Assembly (NCBI GenBank): GCA_014904985.1
Contig: MU129013.1
Coordinates: 1 to 64,000, forward strand
Source of the DNA: Hydnum rufescens UP504
Taxonomy: Eukaryota; Basidiomycota; Agaricomycetes; Cantharellales; Hydnaceae
Direction of reading: 5' to 3'
DNA length: 64,000 nt
This document shows positions 12,999 to 25,860 of the stretch, one piece after another (the first letter of the stretch is position 1; every line of letters starts with the position of its first letter). The notes under the pieces are model-generated. The model worked only from the letters and a program-made list of their open reading frames with translations, was not told the origin of the DNA and did no database searches. A program made the translations under genes and the position numbers.

Positions 12999-13356
12999 TC
13001 AGTGCTCTGCATCCCAAGGCCCTCATCATCTCTAACACAGGCCATGACAAGGCAGATGAGGAAGCACTGGTCTCGTCGGGCTCAGAGTCTTCCTTGGGTC
13101 AACCGGGACTCTTGGGGTTTCCCTTAGCAGACATGTCTATGCATCTTCCATCACCATTGGCCAAGGAAGTCACATGCACCTACACCTAAGCATGTGCACA
13201 TATGGGGTGTTGTGATGAAGGAGACAATCTAGTGAAGCTTGTCGATTACCGGAAAGAATTGGAGACTTGGAAGGAACAATTACACATGATGAGCTCGATG
13301 AGATAGGGACACCACTTCCTTTGGGTTCACTCAAATTTATACAACTGGCAAGTGTA

Positions 13357-13570
13357 GAATACAATGGCTCTGCTCTGGTAACATTCAAACATAGCTGAAA
13401 GGACATGCCTTAGCAACAAACTACAGGCGCAATATCACCCATCATCGACGGTTGAAATGTGACGAATACAATGGCTCTGCTCTGGTAACATTCAAACATA
13501 GCTGAAAGGACATGCCTTAGCAACAAACTACAGGTGCAATATCACCCATCATCGACGGTTGAAATGTGAC
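13357..13570. repeat. 106-bp tandem duplication
   Basis: Two direct copies starting gaatacaatggctctgctct at 13357 and 13463. Both copies are also in R' (about 21186 and 21293), but R'' near 28580 has a single copy. The duplication therefore arose in the R/R' lineage, or was lost from R''. Confidence 0.85.
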
Positions 13571-14189
13571 TTCATGGCATTCTCAAGTGAGAGGTGATCA
13601 GGAATGAGAGGTAATCGTGCCAATGGGGTGTTTGTTGATCCTTCCGCAACTGGATGCAAACACTGTTGCTACAATGCAACTCAACGCCAGGACCCTTTGT
13701 GGCCCAAACCTCATAAAAAATCAAATTGTGAATTTGGTCCTGGACAGCCGGGCAAATTTTCATTACACTGTACCTGTTTTGAGAGCAGCCATCATGATCC
13801 TGTCAGCTTACCCCTTGATTTGATACCAAGTGTACCTCACTTAAAGGGGTACCTATTATACTTAGTTAAACTTTAGAGACTGGATGCTTTGAAGACCGGA
13901 CATTGACTCGCAGCTCTATAAAAAGGCTTGGTGCATACTGAGTCCTCAAACTATGCACAACTACTCTCACCTCGAGTCTCTTGTCTTACATGCTAATGCG
14001 GAGGGTAGACCTACTTCCTGCTCCTCCCATGTTGGGGGAATTATTGACTGGACTAGGTATGTGCTTCAGCATTTCCCGATTCTTGGACATCCCTAAAAAT
14101 ACTTCTATCTAGACCTTGCCATGAAAATGGTAATTGGTCACTTGTTGGTGTCTCGAATTTGGAGGTACACTGTAGTCGGACAGGCTATG

Positions 14190-14336
14190 AACCTCCACAT
14201 TGTTTCTGTGCCTTTGATGCCACAGCTAGGCCACAAAATTACTGATGCATGTTCCTTTGTGGCGGTGAGGGACCAGGTGCCCCATGGTACGCTCAGTGCC
14301 CACGAGGCAGATGTTCTTTCCGCTGTGAGTCATAAT
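14190..14336 (+). pseudogene. Cys-rich (GRF-like) coding fragment
   Basis: In one + frame the translation reads YEPPHCFCAFDATARPQNY, a stop, then CMFLCGGEGPGAPWYAQCPR and GRCSFRCE. The spaced cysteines (CxC, then single Cys residues before and after WYAQCP) resemble GRF-type zinc fingers, which bind nucleic acid. A stop interrupts the frame in this copy; the R' copy has gaatgc in place of the stop but carries other indels. A TATA-like box (about 13918) and an ATG (MHNYSHLESL..., about 13953) lie upstream, so this may be a later exon of one small gene. The exon structure is not resolved. Confidence 0.35.
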
Positions 14337-14501
14337 TTCTCATTACTACACATCATAGCATGAGGTTAATTTATATTTTCAGCCTTTGTTGGCTTCCAAG
14401 ATTCTTGCTGCACACCTGCTGGTTATGCTAGGAGCAGTACTGGTATGCGAAGTAAGCATATACCCCTGTGCCAATGTATCATGTGATGGTGATTACTAAA
14501 G

Positions 14502-14843
14502 ATGATACATTCAGCTTTTCTGTACTCGCAATATCAGCGACATCCACATATCAGAGGTCCCCAGCGCCAACAACCCATTTATGCAGCTGCCAGTGGACTC
14601 TCTATTGAAGCATTTTTCAGCATGGAGATTTGTACACCATGCCATTTGATGTTTATTCCACATGAGCTGCGACACCACATAATTGAGTACCACAGCGACA
14701 TCCCCAAGCATGGAAAAGATTTGCATGGTGTGTTGTTAGAAGACTGGGACTTATATGAAATGTGCACACAGTGCTACCTTTTATTTCCCCAGGGTGCTCT
14801 TGCCCGCCATTCACAACATTGCAGCCCCCCCCGTCGTTTGTGA
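14502..14843 (+). CDS. Small hypothetical protein with two zinc-finger-like motifs
   Basis: A 113-aa open frame. Residues about 43-63 fit C-x2-C-x11-H-x4-H (starting CTPCHLMF) and residues about 88-107 fit C-x2-C-x11-H-x2-H-C (starting CTQCYLLF). Each has the spacing Phe...Leu..His typical of C2H2-like folds. The tandem pair recalls the Cys/His segments of OrsD-like (DUF3505) fungal proteins, which I give only as a suggestion. The start is not certain: it may be the last exon of a gene that begins near 13953. The R' copy (about 22340-22660) is broken by single-base indels. There are no signal peptide or membrane features. Confidence 0.4.
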   Translation: MIHSAFLYSQYQRHPHIRGPQRQQPIYAAASGLSIEAFFSMEICTPCHLMFIPHELRHHIIEYHSDIPKHGKDLHGVLLEDWDLYEMCTQCYLLFPQGALARHSQHCSPPRRL

Positions 14844-14849
14844 TTCAAA

Positions 14850-16500
14850 TACACATGTATTTACTATTTGCTATTTTGGGGCTTCAAAAAAAAACATGAA
14901 TGAGTGGTCACCATGCTCATGAACTGCATGTTGTTAAGATACTGCGATACAGTCCAATGGGTCAATTTAGGGGCCAGGTACACCAAGAACTTGAGCTTGG
15001 ATTCTTGGGATGGGGAATTATTTCCAAGGGTGTTGGACAGTGTTGGAGGGAAAAATTCATACTACATAGAATCCTCTTTCAATCCTGAGTTTTCCTATGA
15101 ACAAATTAAAAATGTAACAATATGTCCCTCGAATTACAAGTCCTTTGTCTATTCAAAAATAAGCATGATTTCCATATGCTTGAAACCACAGAAATGGGAT
15201 GCTCTTCCACCCTGTATGATAAACTCACCAGGTCTTCAACTTGCCCTTCTGTATATCGTCTTGAATTCTCCTTCAATCCCCTTACATGTATCCTGCTGTC
15301 TCAAAGGTGAACTTAATGAATTCTCATTATGTAATATGAAGGACTACACCCCTGGCCCTTCGTTCCTGCTCATGGATTGGTTACATAATTAAATAGGGGT
15401 AAAGGTGGCACTCTCAAGGAGTATTTATTGAATTTCTCTGTCAGTTTTGATTGAAACAACTCGAAAAAGTAGTGCCAAGAAAGATACAATTCACACCTAT
15501 CTAATGATATTAAGTACAAGATGATTGAATAAAAAATGCACTCTCTATAATGATTTTAATATGGAACTCATACTCTCATGGAGTATTTCTTTATTTTCAA
15601 TCTCAATTCATATCCGATCTTCTCATTAATATAGCGCTATAAAAGCTGCAATTAACACCTGTCTAACGATGCCAATTATGTGTTTATCGGATAAAAACTG
15701 AGGCTTCTGGAACAATTCTACCTGCTGGTTCATAATCAGAAGATGTATTTTTCGAATTTCTCCACCAGTTTTGATTGGATTCACACAAGATAACCACACC
15801 TAGAAAGGTATTTAAAATTTCTATCTAGCGGTATAAAGGGCGTCATGAACAAAGCAGAACTTAGCATTCTACATATGAATCTCCCCCATGTCTCAGGAGA
15901 ATACCATTCCCCCTTCCAATTTTAAAATATCAAATATCGTCTGGTAGTCTTATATATGAAGGAGAGGACATCAAGGACAACGTATTACACCATTTCTCAA
16001 AGGAATCTGTCCATAGGGGAAGGAGAAATAGCCATTTTACACTTTATCCTCTCCTCAGACTTGTAAATTGAATATCTCTGTCAGTTTTGAAGCTTTTGAC
16101 TTCATTTCTTTTTCTACATATTTACCCTATCCCCCTGCTTCTATTGGATATTTAATCTTATGGATGTGCTGTATATTAAGTGAACTGTGTTGAAAATTCC
16201 ATTGTCTTCCCCCTCCCCAATTTGAAGCACTGAAGTATTTCTGCTGGATTTCCAGGTGAATTCCACTTGAGGACTCTGCTCCTACTGCACTTTGTCTAAG
16301 GCCTTAAGACCAGGACCTTGGAGTGTGGTATTTGTGACACATCTCCCCCTTTATTCATCTGCTTGGGTAACTACTGCTTACAGCAGATTTTCTTCTATCC
16401 AAAAGACCCTCTGACCTGAATATTTGAATTGATCTAGTGGCCCCCATTTTTCATCCTTGATTTCACATCACAGAAGCAGAGATCCCCCCTTTTTTCTCCT
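14850..16500. other. AT-rich stretch without a supported gene
   Basis: About 1.65 kb of AT-rich sequence within block R. Open frames are short and are not kept in the R' copy once its indels are considered. Phrases such as ctctcaaggagtatttattgaatttctctgtcagttttgat recur in loose form (15405, 15575, 15745, 16070), suggesting old internal repetition. I see no gene. Confidence 0.5.
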
Positions 16501-16829
16501 CTGTGCAAGTATGTCATGTGACATGCACGAACAGCCCATATGTACTGCAGGAATCAATTTTCAGATGACCTCTAATGGTAGATGTACGGAGTGCCCAGAG
16601 CAAATATATTTTGCCATAAAAGGTAGGCTGCAGTAATATGAAGGAGACAGACAAATATTTAACTACTGAAAACCATAACACAGTCGCTAGTAATATCCGC
16701 CTATTCCAGTTTGCCTTAGGGTGGGGGATACTCATCTTTGACCAAAGGAAGGAGCTGCATATTTGTATCCATAGCTCAGGGGAGCAGTGGTGGAGCCACC
16801 TGTGTGGGAAGATAGCGAGAAACCCGTGG

Positions 16830-19800
16830 ATCATATTCCAGCTGTGACCTACTAATTGGAAGCCCCCAAATTTAGTCCATATGGATAGCATGAATAGAAG
16901 AGAAAGACTAACATTGGGAGCGTGTGGGGTGGCACCATGAAGTTCCCGTCCACTGCTGGGGCTGAATGTAACACAGCCACCAAATGCTGTGCTTTTCCCA
17001 CTTTCGGCCTTCGGGTCTGCAGCAGTTTCAGCGGCTGCAGAGACCTTGCAGTTGTCCTGGGAAATCAACTTGTCTGTACTTGCTAACTGATTCAAGCGCC
17101 GGCGCTCTGATAGATCCAGCTCTCAGTGCTGATAGAATGAAAAGGCAAGAAAAGTACTGACGACTACGACGGACTGTACCTAGTAGCCGCTCAGAATCCT
17201 CCCCACTCCTATATGACCGAGAGATACCAGTGTTAATCTGGTTTTCACGTCCTTGCTCTGCTGCATGGTCATATGTAAGGGCAGTTTCAATGCCGCCGAC
17301 AAGTGTACGTGATGTCCCAGTGAGGTTCATTCGATTATGAAGCCCTTCGCCAACATTGTCGTGACGATCTCCAGCCTCCCATATATCAATTGGAATGAAG
17401 TTTCGAGCCTTGCAGATTGCTGCCCAAACAAATTTTCGCCTAGTCTTGTCATCAAGCCAAGCTAATGAACGTAGGATATATTAATATCCAAACACAAAGT
17501 ACTAGCCATAACTTGCCTCTGGCACGTGGACCACTATCTTCAATCTTCATGAAGTCTCCTTGTAGTGTTGATCTGTATTTGCTTTAAGCGACATCATTAG
17601 GCGCTTGGTTGGGGTATCAAAATGGCGGATTCCCCGGAGATAATGGACTTCACATCCACAGAAGATCCGAGCAAGGGTGTCTAGGACAGTAAGTTGTGCT
17701 AAAAACTTTTGAGGCTCATGTAGATCTCGGGTCTCCAATGGTTTCTCTTTCGCCCGGGACATTATATATCAAGCTAAGCCTTCAATTCAAATTTATTTAA
17801 AAGGGGCAGAGGGAAATCAATAATGTACAATACCGTATGCTTGTCCTTCGTGAAAATCCCCCATCCAGGAGCATATCCCAACAGTGTGTTGTGGTGGATG
17901 GAGAGTCAAGGTGACGCCATTGAAGAAAGGAGCCAGTGTCTTCATGAACCACACTGTCGATCAAGCGGAACAATACTTCATGGATCCTGGCAGTTTGATG
18001 GGTTAGAAAAGCTCGTGCAACGATTATACCTAGAGAGAAACCATTGGATCACTATAACTTTCATCGAGGCAATGTCACGTTACTTGTTTTAAGCTCCCGG
18101 TCCCAGACTGCTATCTCGAACTCATACCACATTTTTACACGCTTAAATGCAATGTCACTTTGAACATAGAGAGAGCCAGCCAGGCACCGGCTCATTGCAG
18201 ATGTCATGCATACAATAATTCGATATGCTTTATGGCGGTATCAGAAATATCAGCTGGCACTTCTTCCGCACGTCAGACATAGGCTACTCCCTGTATCTTC
18301 TGCGTATCCTGGATTTGTTTGTAATATAAAGCACCTTGCAAGGTGATTAAAATAGAGTTACAAATCAGTGATTTCGTTTGGAATGAGGGATTTCTGGCAT
18401 TTACCTTCCCAGTCTGTGCCAAATGGGTAATATGTCTCTTTCATTCGCCATATATAGGTGCGGAGATGTTCGTAGTTTGCAAGAGACGGATGAACATCAA
18501 CAATGGTAGGTTGATTTATATCGGGACACAATTGTCGAAGTGTTGCATTGACGGTGGGATATCGCAAGAATCGAAGGGGTGTTGCATCAGGTAAGTCGGG
18601 TCCCATCCCTTTGAGCAAGTCATTGAGAATTTGGATAACTGACAGGGGTGTATGAGTCGGCATAGGAATTGGGTGGCTGTGATGATTATGGAGCACAACG
18701 ACGACGAAGGGACAGGCATGAAGGTCCCGCGGAGTGAATATTTGGATTTTGCACCGACAGGTGAGTGAGATTAATGAAGATTTCTTGCCGCTTGGCAATC
18801 TATGATCTACCGCTAAGACAATCCTCAGCACTTGAAATTGTGAAGGAAAACAGGGAAAAGATTGAAAGGAAACAGGGAAAATAACACATACGGCAGTGAG
18901 TCAGGGTAGAAGACGCATTACAGGTATGGAGGCAGGTAGATTTAGGGCTCCAGCCTTCAGCATTGGCCTCGGCCTCGATTTCTTTCAGAGATTCCTCATC
19001 TTCGTTCCAAAGGGCCTCAAAGTAGGAAAGATCCACATCTCGAAGGAGTTCATATAGGTGTGATCGGCTGGTGGATGAATGATGTTCACATCTTCAAGTG
19101 AGAAACATCAATCACATAGGAGTAAGTAAGGGCACTTGGATGAGGGTGCACACCTGACTCGAGCCCGAGCTTGGTGTGTCTCATCTTTAAAGTCAAGATC
19201 TAGACGTAGTCGTCCTTCGCATTGTGGCTTGCTATACTCTCAACCTCGACGAAGGTCTGTATCACGTTGATTCCGATCTTGTTGTTCATCCTCACTAAGG
19301 TCTGTAGGTTCCTGTCGTGGATAAGGGCAACCAAGGCGCTGCAGTGCTGTAAACTTTGCCAATGTAATCGTTTGTAGGTGCCGTGCTGCTTTTGGATTCC
19401 CGCGACGAATGTGGTGCTCATCGCGAAGTCGCTCTGCCAGAGCTGCTCTTGTTGCAGTAATATGGGGTTCGCTGCGCGCATGGATGTCGCTTAATGAACA
19501 AACCTTTATTCCCTGGCCTGTCAGTATTATAGAGTATCAGTACATTAGTACACCGAGAACCACTGTAAATTGAGACAGCGAACATGTGGCGTGGTACTTG
19601 TCACAAATGACTCGAGTCCCATGTCTGTCCTTAAGGTAATTGCATGTTACACTTTCGTGTTTCCCGCTAGGCTTATCCCAGCTGTATGCAAAATTCGAAT
19701 GCGGGCGAATGAAATTGTCGGGGTCTATTCTGAATATGTGAGCAATCCGCTCCTTGTCGCTATGTGTTGTCTGAGGGTACTCGACTACGGCATTTAGTGG

Positions 19801-20169
19801 CCACCGTACCAGCCAGTTGGCATTTTGACGCGATGTAATTCCTTCCTCATGTTTCGCCACCCGCCGAGGACCATCAAGCGGTACAACATTCGTAAAAAAT
19901 GGCTGATCAGCGACAACTCGTGGCACGGAAGAGGCCACGAAAATATCTCCAGATAAATCAGATTCGTTTGGACAGGGTTGAGTCTCGGGACAGCCGGAGT
20001 ACAGGTGAGGTAGAATGATAGGAGTGAGTGGCAGGGGGCCACGCATGAAAGTAGATGGAAATGAATGGTGAGATCGTGCAATTGGGAGAACGCGCTGTTC
20101 ATCGATGAGTGACCCCATCGCACAAAGTGAGACGGAAAAGAGACACGCAAAGGACAACATAGCAATCAA
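16830..20169 (-). pseudogene. Member of a multicopy agaric gene family of unknown function
   Basis: Read on the minus strand, several exons line up with an uncharacterised family common in agaric genomes, recognised by pattern. In order they give RPHSNFAYSWDKPSGKHESV and CDKYHATC (about 19590-19690), TRAALAERLRDEHHIRRGN (about 19400), CEHHSSTSRSHLYELLRD with FEALWNEDEESL (about 18960-19090), TPRDLHACPFVVVV...ATPLRFLRYPTVNA (about 18540-18750), ARAFLTHQTARIHEVLFRLI...LQWRHL (about 17900-18030), DKTRRKFVWAAICKARNFIP and GEGLHNRMNLTGTSRTLVGG (about 17290-17455), then a Ser/Ala-rich tail. An in-frame TGA at 19240-19242 and further out-of-phase junctions indicate a decayed copy. A signal-like MIAMLSFACLFSVSLCAMG opens the frame at 20169 but may not be the true start. 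Function is unknown; the family is typically repetitive and may be transposon-linked (inference). Confidence 0.6.
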
Positions 20170-20629
20170 TCCAATTACGGGGTATTGTCCCCCAGGAACA
20201 GTTCCTCAAGCATAGAATGCCGAGTCTCTATTTGCTGCGTACCCATGTCAATACAGCCGCCCAAATCATAGTGCCTGTGATAGAGCCGCCAAGTAGAATC
20301 CAGAACAGAAGCATCAAGGGTCACAACACACTACCCAAGGAACAGTACAGTATACCATAATATGGGGCCAGTTCCATCAGAAAACTAGAGGGGGTTTCAA
20401 CTAGTATAGGAGTTCACGGTGGCGACATTATGGAATCCCCTCCAGGCACCAATAAATGCAGAGAGATTTTTCCCGAGAGTTGCACGGACCAATTGCATGT
20501 GGCTGTAAAGGAGAGGTAAAGCAGAGCATGACAACGACAGTGACGACTCATGGCGACTACCGCTCCTTGGAAACAGTGCATCACGTGCTCTCTGGATACA
20601 TCCGGTTGCGGAAGGATCGACATACGACC
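20170..20629. other. Unique stretch between block R gene and block R'
   Basis: About 460 bp without a supported gene. A short piece (about 20592-20620, acatccggttgcggaaggatcg) matches the reverse complement of 13635-13657 in block R, so an inverted scrap of R lies directly before the R' start. The boundary with R' is sharp at 20630. Confidence 0.4.
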
Positions 20630-22329
20630 TGTAAGAGAGGGTTTTAGAGGGGAATTTCGTCGTCACGAGACCACTTTTGATGGCCATGGCTGGTCGTGTC
20701 CATGGCTGTGTGTCCATGGCTGTGTGTCCATGGCTGTGCGTCCATGGCTGTGTGTCCATGGCCTGTGTGTCCATGCTGTGTGTCCATGGCTGTGTGTCCA
20801 TGGCTGTGCATCTGTGGCTATGCATCCACGGCTCAGTGCTCTGCATCCCAGGCCCTCATCATCTCTAACACAGGCCATGACAAGGCAGATGAGGAGCACT
20901 GGTCTCGTCGGGCTCAGAGTCTTCCTTGGGTCAACCGGGACTCTTGGGGTTTCCCTTAGCGACATGTCTATGCATCTTCCATCACCCATTGGCCAAGGAA
21001 GTCACATGCACCTACACCTAAGCATGTGCACATATGGGGTGTTGTGATGAAGGAGACAATCTAGTGAAGCTGTCGATTACCGGAAAGAATGGAGACTTGG
21101 AAGGAACAATTACACATGATGAGCTCGATGAATAGGGACACCACTTCCTTTGGGTTCACTCAAATTTATACAACTGGCAAGTGTAAGAATCAATGGCTCT
21201 GCTCTGGTAACATTCAAACATAGCTGAAAGGACATGCCTTAGCAACAAACTACAGGCGCAATATCACCCATCATCGACGGTTGAAATGTGACGAATACAA
21301 TGGCTCTGCTCTGGTAACATTCAAACATAGCTGAAAGGACATGCCTTAGCAACAAACTACAGGTGCAATATCACCCATCATCGACGGTTGAAATGTGATT
21401 CATGGCATTCTCAAGTGAGAGGTGATCAGGAATGAGAGTAATCGTGCCAATGGGGTGTTTGTTGATCCTTCCGCAACTGGATGCAAACACTGTTGCTACA
21501 ATGCAACTCAACGCCAGGACCTTTTGTGGCCCAAACCTCATAAAAAATAAATTGTGAATTTGGTCCTGGACAGCCGGGCAAATTTTCATTACACTGTACC
21601 TGTTTTGAGAGCAGCCATCATGATCCTGTCAGCTTACCCCCTTGATTTGATACCAAGTGTACCTCACTTAAAGGGGTACCTATTATACTTAGTTAAATTT
21701 AGAGACTGGATGCTTTGAAGACCGGACATTGACTCGCAGCTCTATAAAAAGGCTTGGTGCATACTGAGTCCTCAAACTATGCACAACTACTCTCACCTCG
21801 AGTCTCTTGTCTTACATGCTAATGCGGAGGGTAGACCTACTCCTGCTCCTCCCATGTTGGGGAATTATTGACTGGACTAGGTATGTGCTTCAGCATTTCC
21901 CGATTCTTGGACATCCCTAAAAATCTTCTATCTAGACCTTGCCATGAAAATGGTAATTGGGTCACTTGTTGTGTCTCGAATTTGGGAGGTACACTGTAGT
22001 CGGACAGGCTATGAACCTCCACCATTGTTTCTGTGCCTTTGATGCCACAGCTAGGCCACAAAATTACGAATGCATGTTCCTTTGTGGCGGTGAGGGACCA
22101 GGTGCCCCAATGGTACGCTCAGTGCCCACGAGGCAGATGTTCTTTCCGCTGTGAGTCATAATTTCTCATTACTACACATCATAGCATGAGGTTAATTTAT
22201 ATTTTCAGCCTTTGTTGGCTTCCAAGATTCTTGCCGACACCTGCTGGTTATGCTAGGAGCAGTACTGGTATGCGAAGTAAGCATATACCCCTGTGCCAAT
22301 GTATCATGTGATGGTGATTACTAAAGATG

Positions 22330-22660
22330 ATACATTCAGCTTTTCCGTACTCGCAATATCAGCGACATCCACATATCAGAGGTCCCAGCGCCAACACCCA
22401 TTTATGCAGCTGCCAGTGGACTCTCTATTGAAGCATTTTTCAGCATGGAGATTTGTACACCATGCCATTTGATGTTATTCCACATGAGCTGCGACACCAC
22501 ATATGAGTACCCACGCGACATCCCCAAGCATGAAAAGATTTGCATGGTGTGTTGTTAGAAACTGGGACTTATATGAAATGTGCACACAGTGCTACCTTTT
22601 ATTTCCCCAGGTGCTCTTGCCCGCAATTCACAACATTGCAGCCCCCCCGTCGTTTGTGAT
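22330..22660 (+). pseudogene. Broken copy of the two-zinc-finger ORF
   Basis: Counterpart of 14502-14843. Single-base losses near 22385, 22473, 22503, 22532 and 22611 split the frame, although both Cys/His segments can still be followed in pieces. These look like the same type of indel that marks the whole R' block. Confidence 0.5.
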
Positions 22661-24639
22661 TCAAATACACATGTATTACTATTTGCTATTTTGGGGCTTC
22701 AAAAAAAAACATGAATGAGTGGTCCCATGCTCATGAACTGCATGTTGTTAAGATACTGCGATACAGTCAATGGGTCCAATTTAGGCCAGGTACACCAAGA
22801 ACTTGAGCTTGGATTTCTTGGGATGGGAATTATTTCCAAGGGTGTTGGACAGTGTTGGAGGGAAAAATTCACTACATAGAATCCTCTTTCAATCCTGAGT
22901 TTCCATGAACAATTAAAAATGTAACATATGTTCCCTCGAATTACAAGTCCTTTGCTATTCAAAAAAAGCATGATTTCCATATGCTGAAACCACAGAAATG
23001 GATGCCTTCCACCCTGTATGATAAACTCACCAGGTCTTCAACTTGCCCTTCTGTATATCGTCTTGAATTCTCCTTCCAATCCCCTTACATGTATCCTGCT
23101 GTCTCAAAGGGGTGAACTTAATGAATTCTCATTATGTAATATGAAGGACTACACCCCTGGCCCTTCGTTCCTGCTCATGGATTGGTTACTAATTAAATAG
23201 GGTAAAGGTGGACTCTCAAGGAGTATTTATTGAATTTCTCTGTCATTTTGATTGAAACAACTCGAAAAAGTAGTGCCAAGAAAAATACATTCACACCTAT
23301 CTAATGATATTAAGTACAAGATGATTGAATAAAAAATGCATCTCTATAATGATTTTAATATGGAACTCATAACTCTCATGGAGTATTTCTATTTTCAATC
23401 TCAATTCATATCCGATCTTCTCATTAATATAGCGCTATAAAAGCTGCAATTAACACCTGTCTAACATGCCAATTATGTGTTTATCGGATAAAAACTGAGG
23501 CTTCTGAACAATTCTACCTGCTGGTTCATAATCAGAAGATGTATTTTTCGAATTTCTCCACCAGTTTGATTGGATTCACACAAGATAACCACACTAGAAA
23601 GGTATTTAAAATTTCTATCTAGCGGTAAAAGGGCGTCATGAACAAAGCAGAACTTAGCATTCTACATATGAAATCTCCCCATGTCTCAGGAGAAACCATT
23701 CCCCCTTCCAATTTTAAAATATCAAATTCGTCTGGTAGTCTTATATATGAAGGAGAGGACCATCAAGGACAACGTATTACACCATTTCTCAAAGGAATCT
23801 GTCCATAGGGGAAGGAGATAGCCATTTTACACTTTAATCCTCTCCTCAGACTTGTAAATTGAATATCTCTGTCATTTTGAAGCTTTTGACTTCATTTCTT
23901 TTTCTACATATTTACCCTATCCCCGCTTCTATTGGATATTTAATCTTATGGATGTGCTGTATATTAAGTGAACTGTGTTGAAAATTCCCATTGTCTTCCC
24001 CCTCCCCAATTTGAAGCACTGAAAGTATTTCTGCTGGATTTCCAGGTGAATTCCACTTGAGGACTCTGCTCCTACTGCACTTTGTCCTAAGGCCTTAAGA
24101 CCAGGACCTTGGAGTTGGTATTTGTGACACATCTCCCCCTTTATTCATCTGCTTGGGTAACTACTGCTTACAGCAGATTTTCTTCTATCCAAAAGACCCT
24201 CTGACCTGAATATTTGAATTGATCTAGTGGCCCCCATTTTTTCATCCTTGATTTCACATCACAGAAGCAGAGATCCCCCCTTTTTTCTCCTCTGTGCAAG
24301 TATGTCATGTGACATGCACGAACAGCCATATGTACTGCAGGAATCAATTTTCAGATGACCTCTAATGGTAGATGTATGGAGTGCCCAGAGGCAAATATAT
24401 TTTGCAATAAAAGGTAGGCTGCAGTAATATGAAGGAGACAGACAAATATTTAACTACTGAAAACCATAACACAGTCGCTAGTAAATATCCGCCTATTCCA
24501 GTTTGCCTTAGGTGGGGGATACTCATCTTTGACCAAAGGAAGGAGCTGCATATTTGTATCCATAGCTCAGGGGAGCAGTGGTGAGCCACCTGTGTGGGAG
24601 ATAGCGAGAAACCCATGGATCATATTCCAGCTGTGACCT

Positions 24640-25860
24640 ACTAATTGGAAGCCCCCAAATTTAGTCCATATGGATAGCATGAATAGAAGAGAAAGACTAA
24701 CATTGGGAGCATGTGGGGTGGCACCATGAAGTTCCCGTCCACTGCTGGGGCTGAATGTAACACAGCCACCAAATGCTGTGCTTTTCCCACTTGGCCTTTG
24801 GTCTGCAGCAGTTCAGCGGCTGGGAGACCTTGCAGTTGTCCTGGGAAATCAACTTGTCTGTACATTGCTAACTGATTCAAGCGCCGGCGCTCCTGATAGA
24901 TCCAGCCTCTCAGTGCTGATAGAATGAAAAGGCAAAGAAAAGTACTGACGACTACGATGACCTGTACCTAGTAGCCGCTCAGAATCCTCCCACACTCCTA
25001 TATGACCAAGAGATACCAGTGTTAATCTGGTTTCATGTCCTTGCTCTGCTGCATGGTCATTATGTAAGGGCAGTTTCATACTGCCGACAAGTGTACGTGA
25101 TGTCCCAGTGAGGTTCATTCGATTATGAGCCTTCGCCAAACATTGTCGTGACGATCTCCAGCCTCCCATATATCAATTGGAATGAAGTTTCGAGCCTTGC
25201 AGATTGCTGCCCAAACAAATTTTGCCTAGTCTTGTCATCAGCCAAGCTAATGAACGTAGGATAATAATTAATACCAAAACACAAAGTACTAGCCATAACT
25301 TGCCTCTGGCACGTGGACCAATATCTTCAATCTTCATGAAAGTCTCCTTGTAGTGTTGATCTGTATTTGCTTTAAGTGGAATCATTAGGCGCTTGGTTGG
25401 GGTATCAAAATGGCGGATTCCCGGAGATAATGGACTTCAATCCACAGAGAGATCCGAGCAAGGGTGTCTAGACAGTAATTGTGCTAAAATTTGAGGCCAT
25501 GTAGATTCGGTCTCCAATGGTTTCTCTTTCGCCCGGGACATTATATATCAAGCTAAGCCTTCAATTCAATATATTTAAAGGCAGAGGGAAATCAATAATG
25601 TACAATACGTATGCTTGTCTTCGTGAAAATCCCATCCAGGAGCATATCCCAATTTGTGGTTGTGATGGGAGATCAAGGTGACGCCATTGAAGAAAGGAGC
25701 CAGTGTCTTCATGAACCACACTGTCGATCAAGCGGAACAATACTTCATGGATCCTGGCAGTTTGATGGGTTAGAAAAGCTCGTGCAATGATTATACCTAG
25801 AGAGAACCATTGGATCACTATAACTTTCATCGAGGCAATGTCACGTTACTTGTTTTAAGC
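24640..25860 (-). pseudogene. 3'-terminal copy of the multicopy agaric gene
   Basis: Minus-strand fragments match the last exons of the gene at 16830-20169: ARAFLTHQTARIHEVLFRLI with FLQWRHLD (about 25650-25790), TDQHYKETFMKIEDIGPRAR (about 25310-25370) and NRMNLTGTSRTLV (about 25100-25130). The 5' half is missing because the block ends at 25896. This copy keeps one extra T in the KETF codons that copy 1 lacks, so here copy 1 may be the one with a lesion. It is otherwise broken by many indels. Confidence 0.55.

Larger units (their letters stand above)
12799..18131. repeat. Block R, copy 1 (5.3-kb duplication)
   Basis: Matches 20630-25896 over its full length. It contains, in order, a 14-bp minisatellite, a 106-bp tandem duplication, a TATA-like tataaaaag at about 13918, a Cys-rich fragment, a two-zinc-finger ORF, 1.6 kb of AT-rich non-coding DNA and the 3' half of a minus-strand gene. 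The right edge at 18131 is only the breakpoint of the duplicated part, since the minus-strand gene continues to about 20170 in this copy. No transposase was found that would mobilise it. Confidence 0.75.

Noticed and set aside
12665..13189. ORFs of 126-138 codons over the 14-bp minisatellite on both strands
   Set aside because: Periodic translations of a non-coding repeat; no start context or conservation outside the array.
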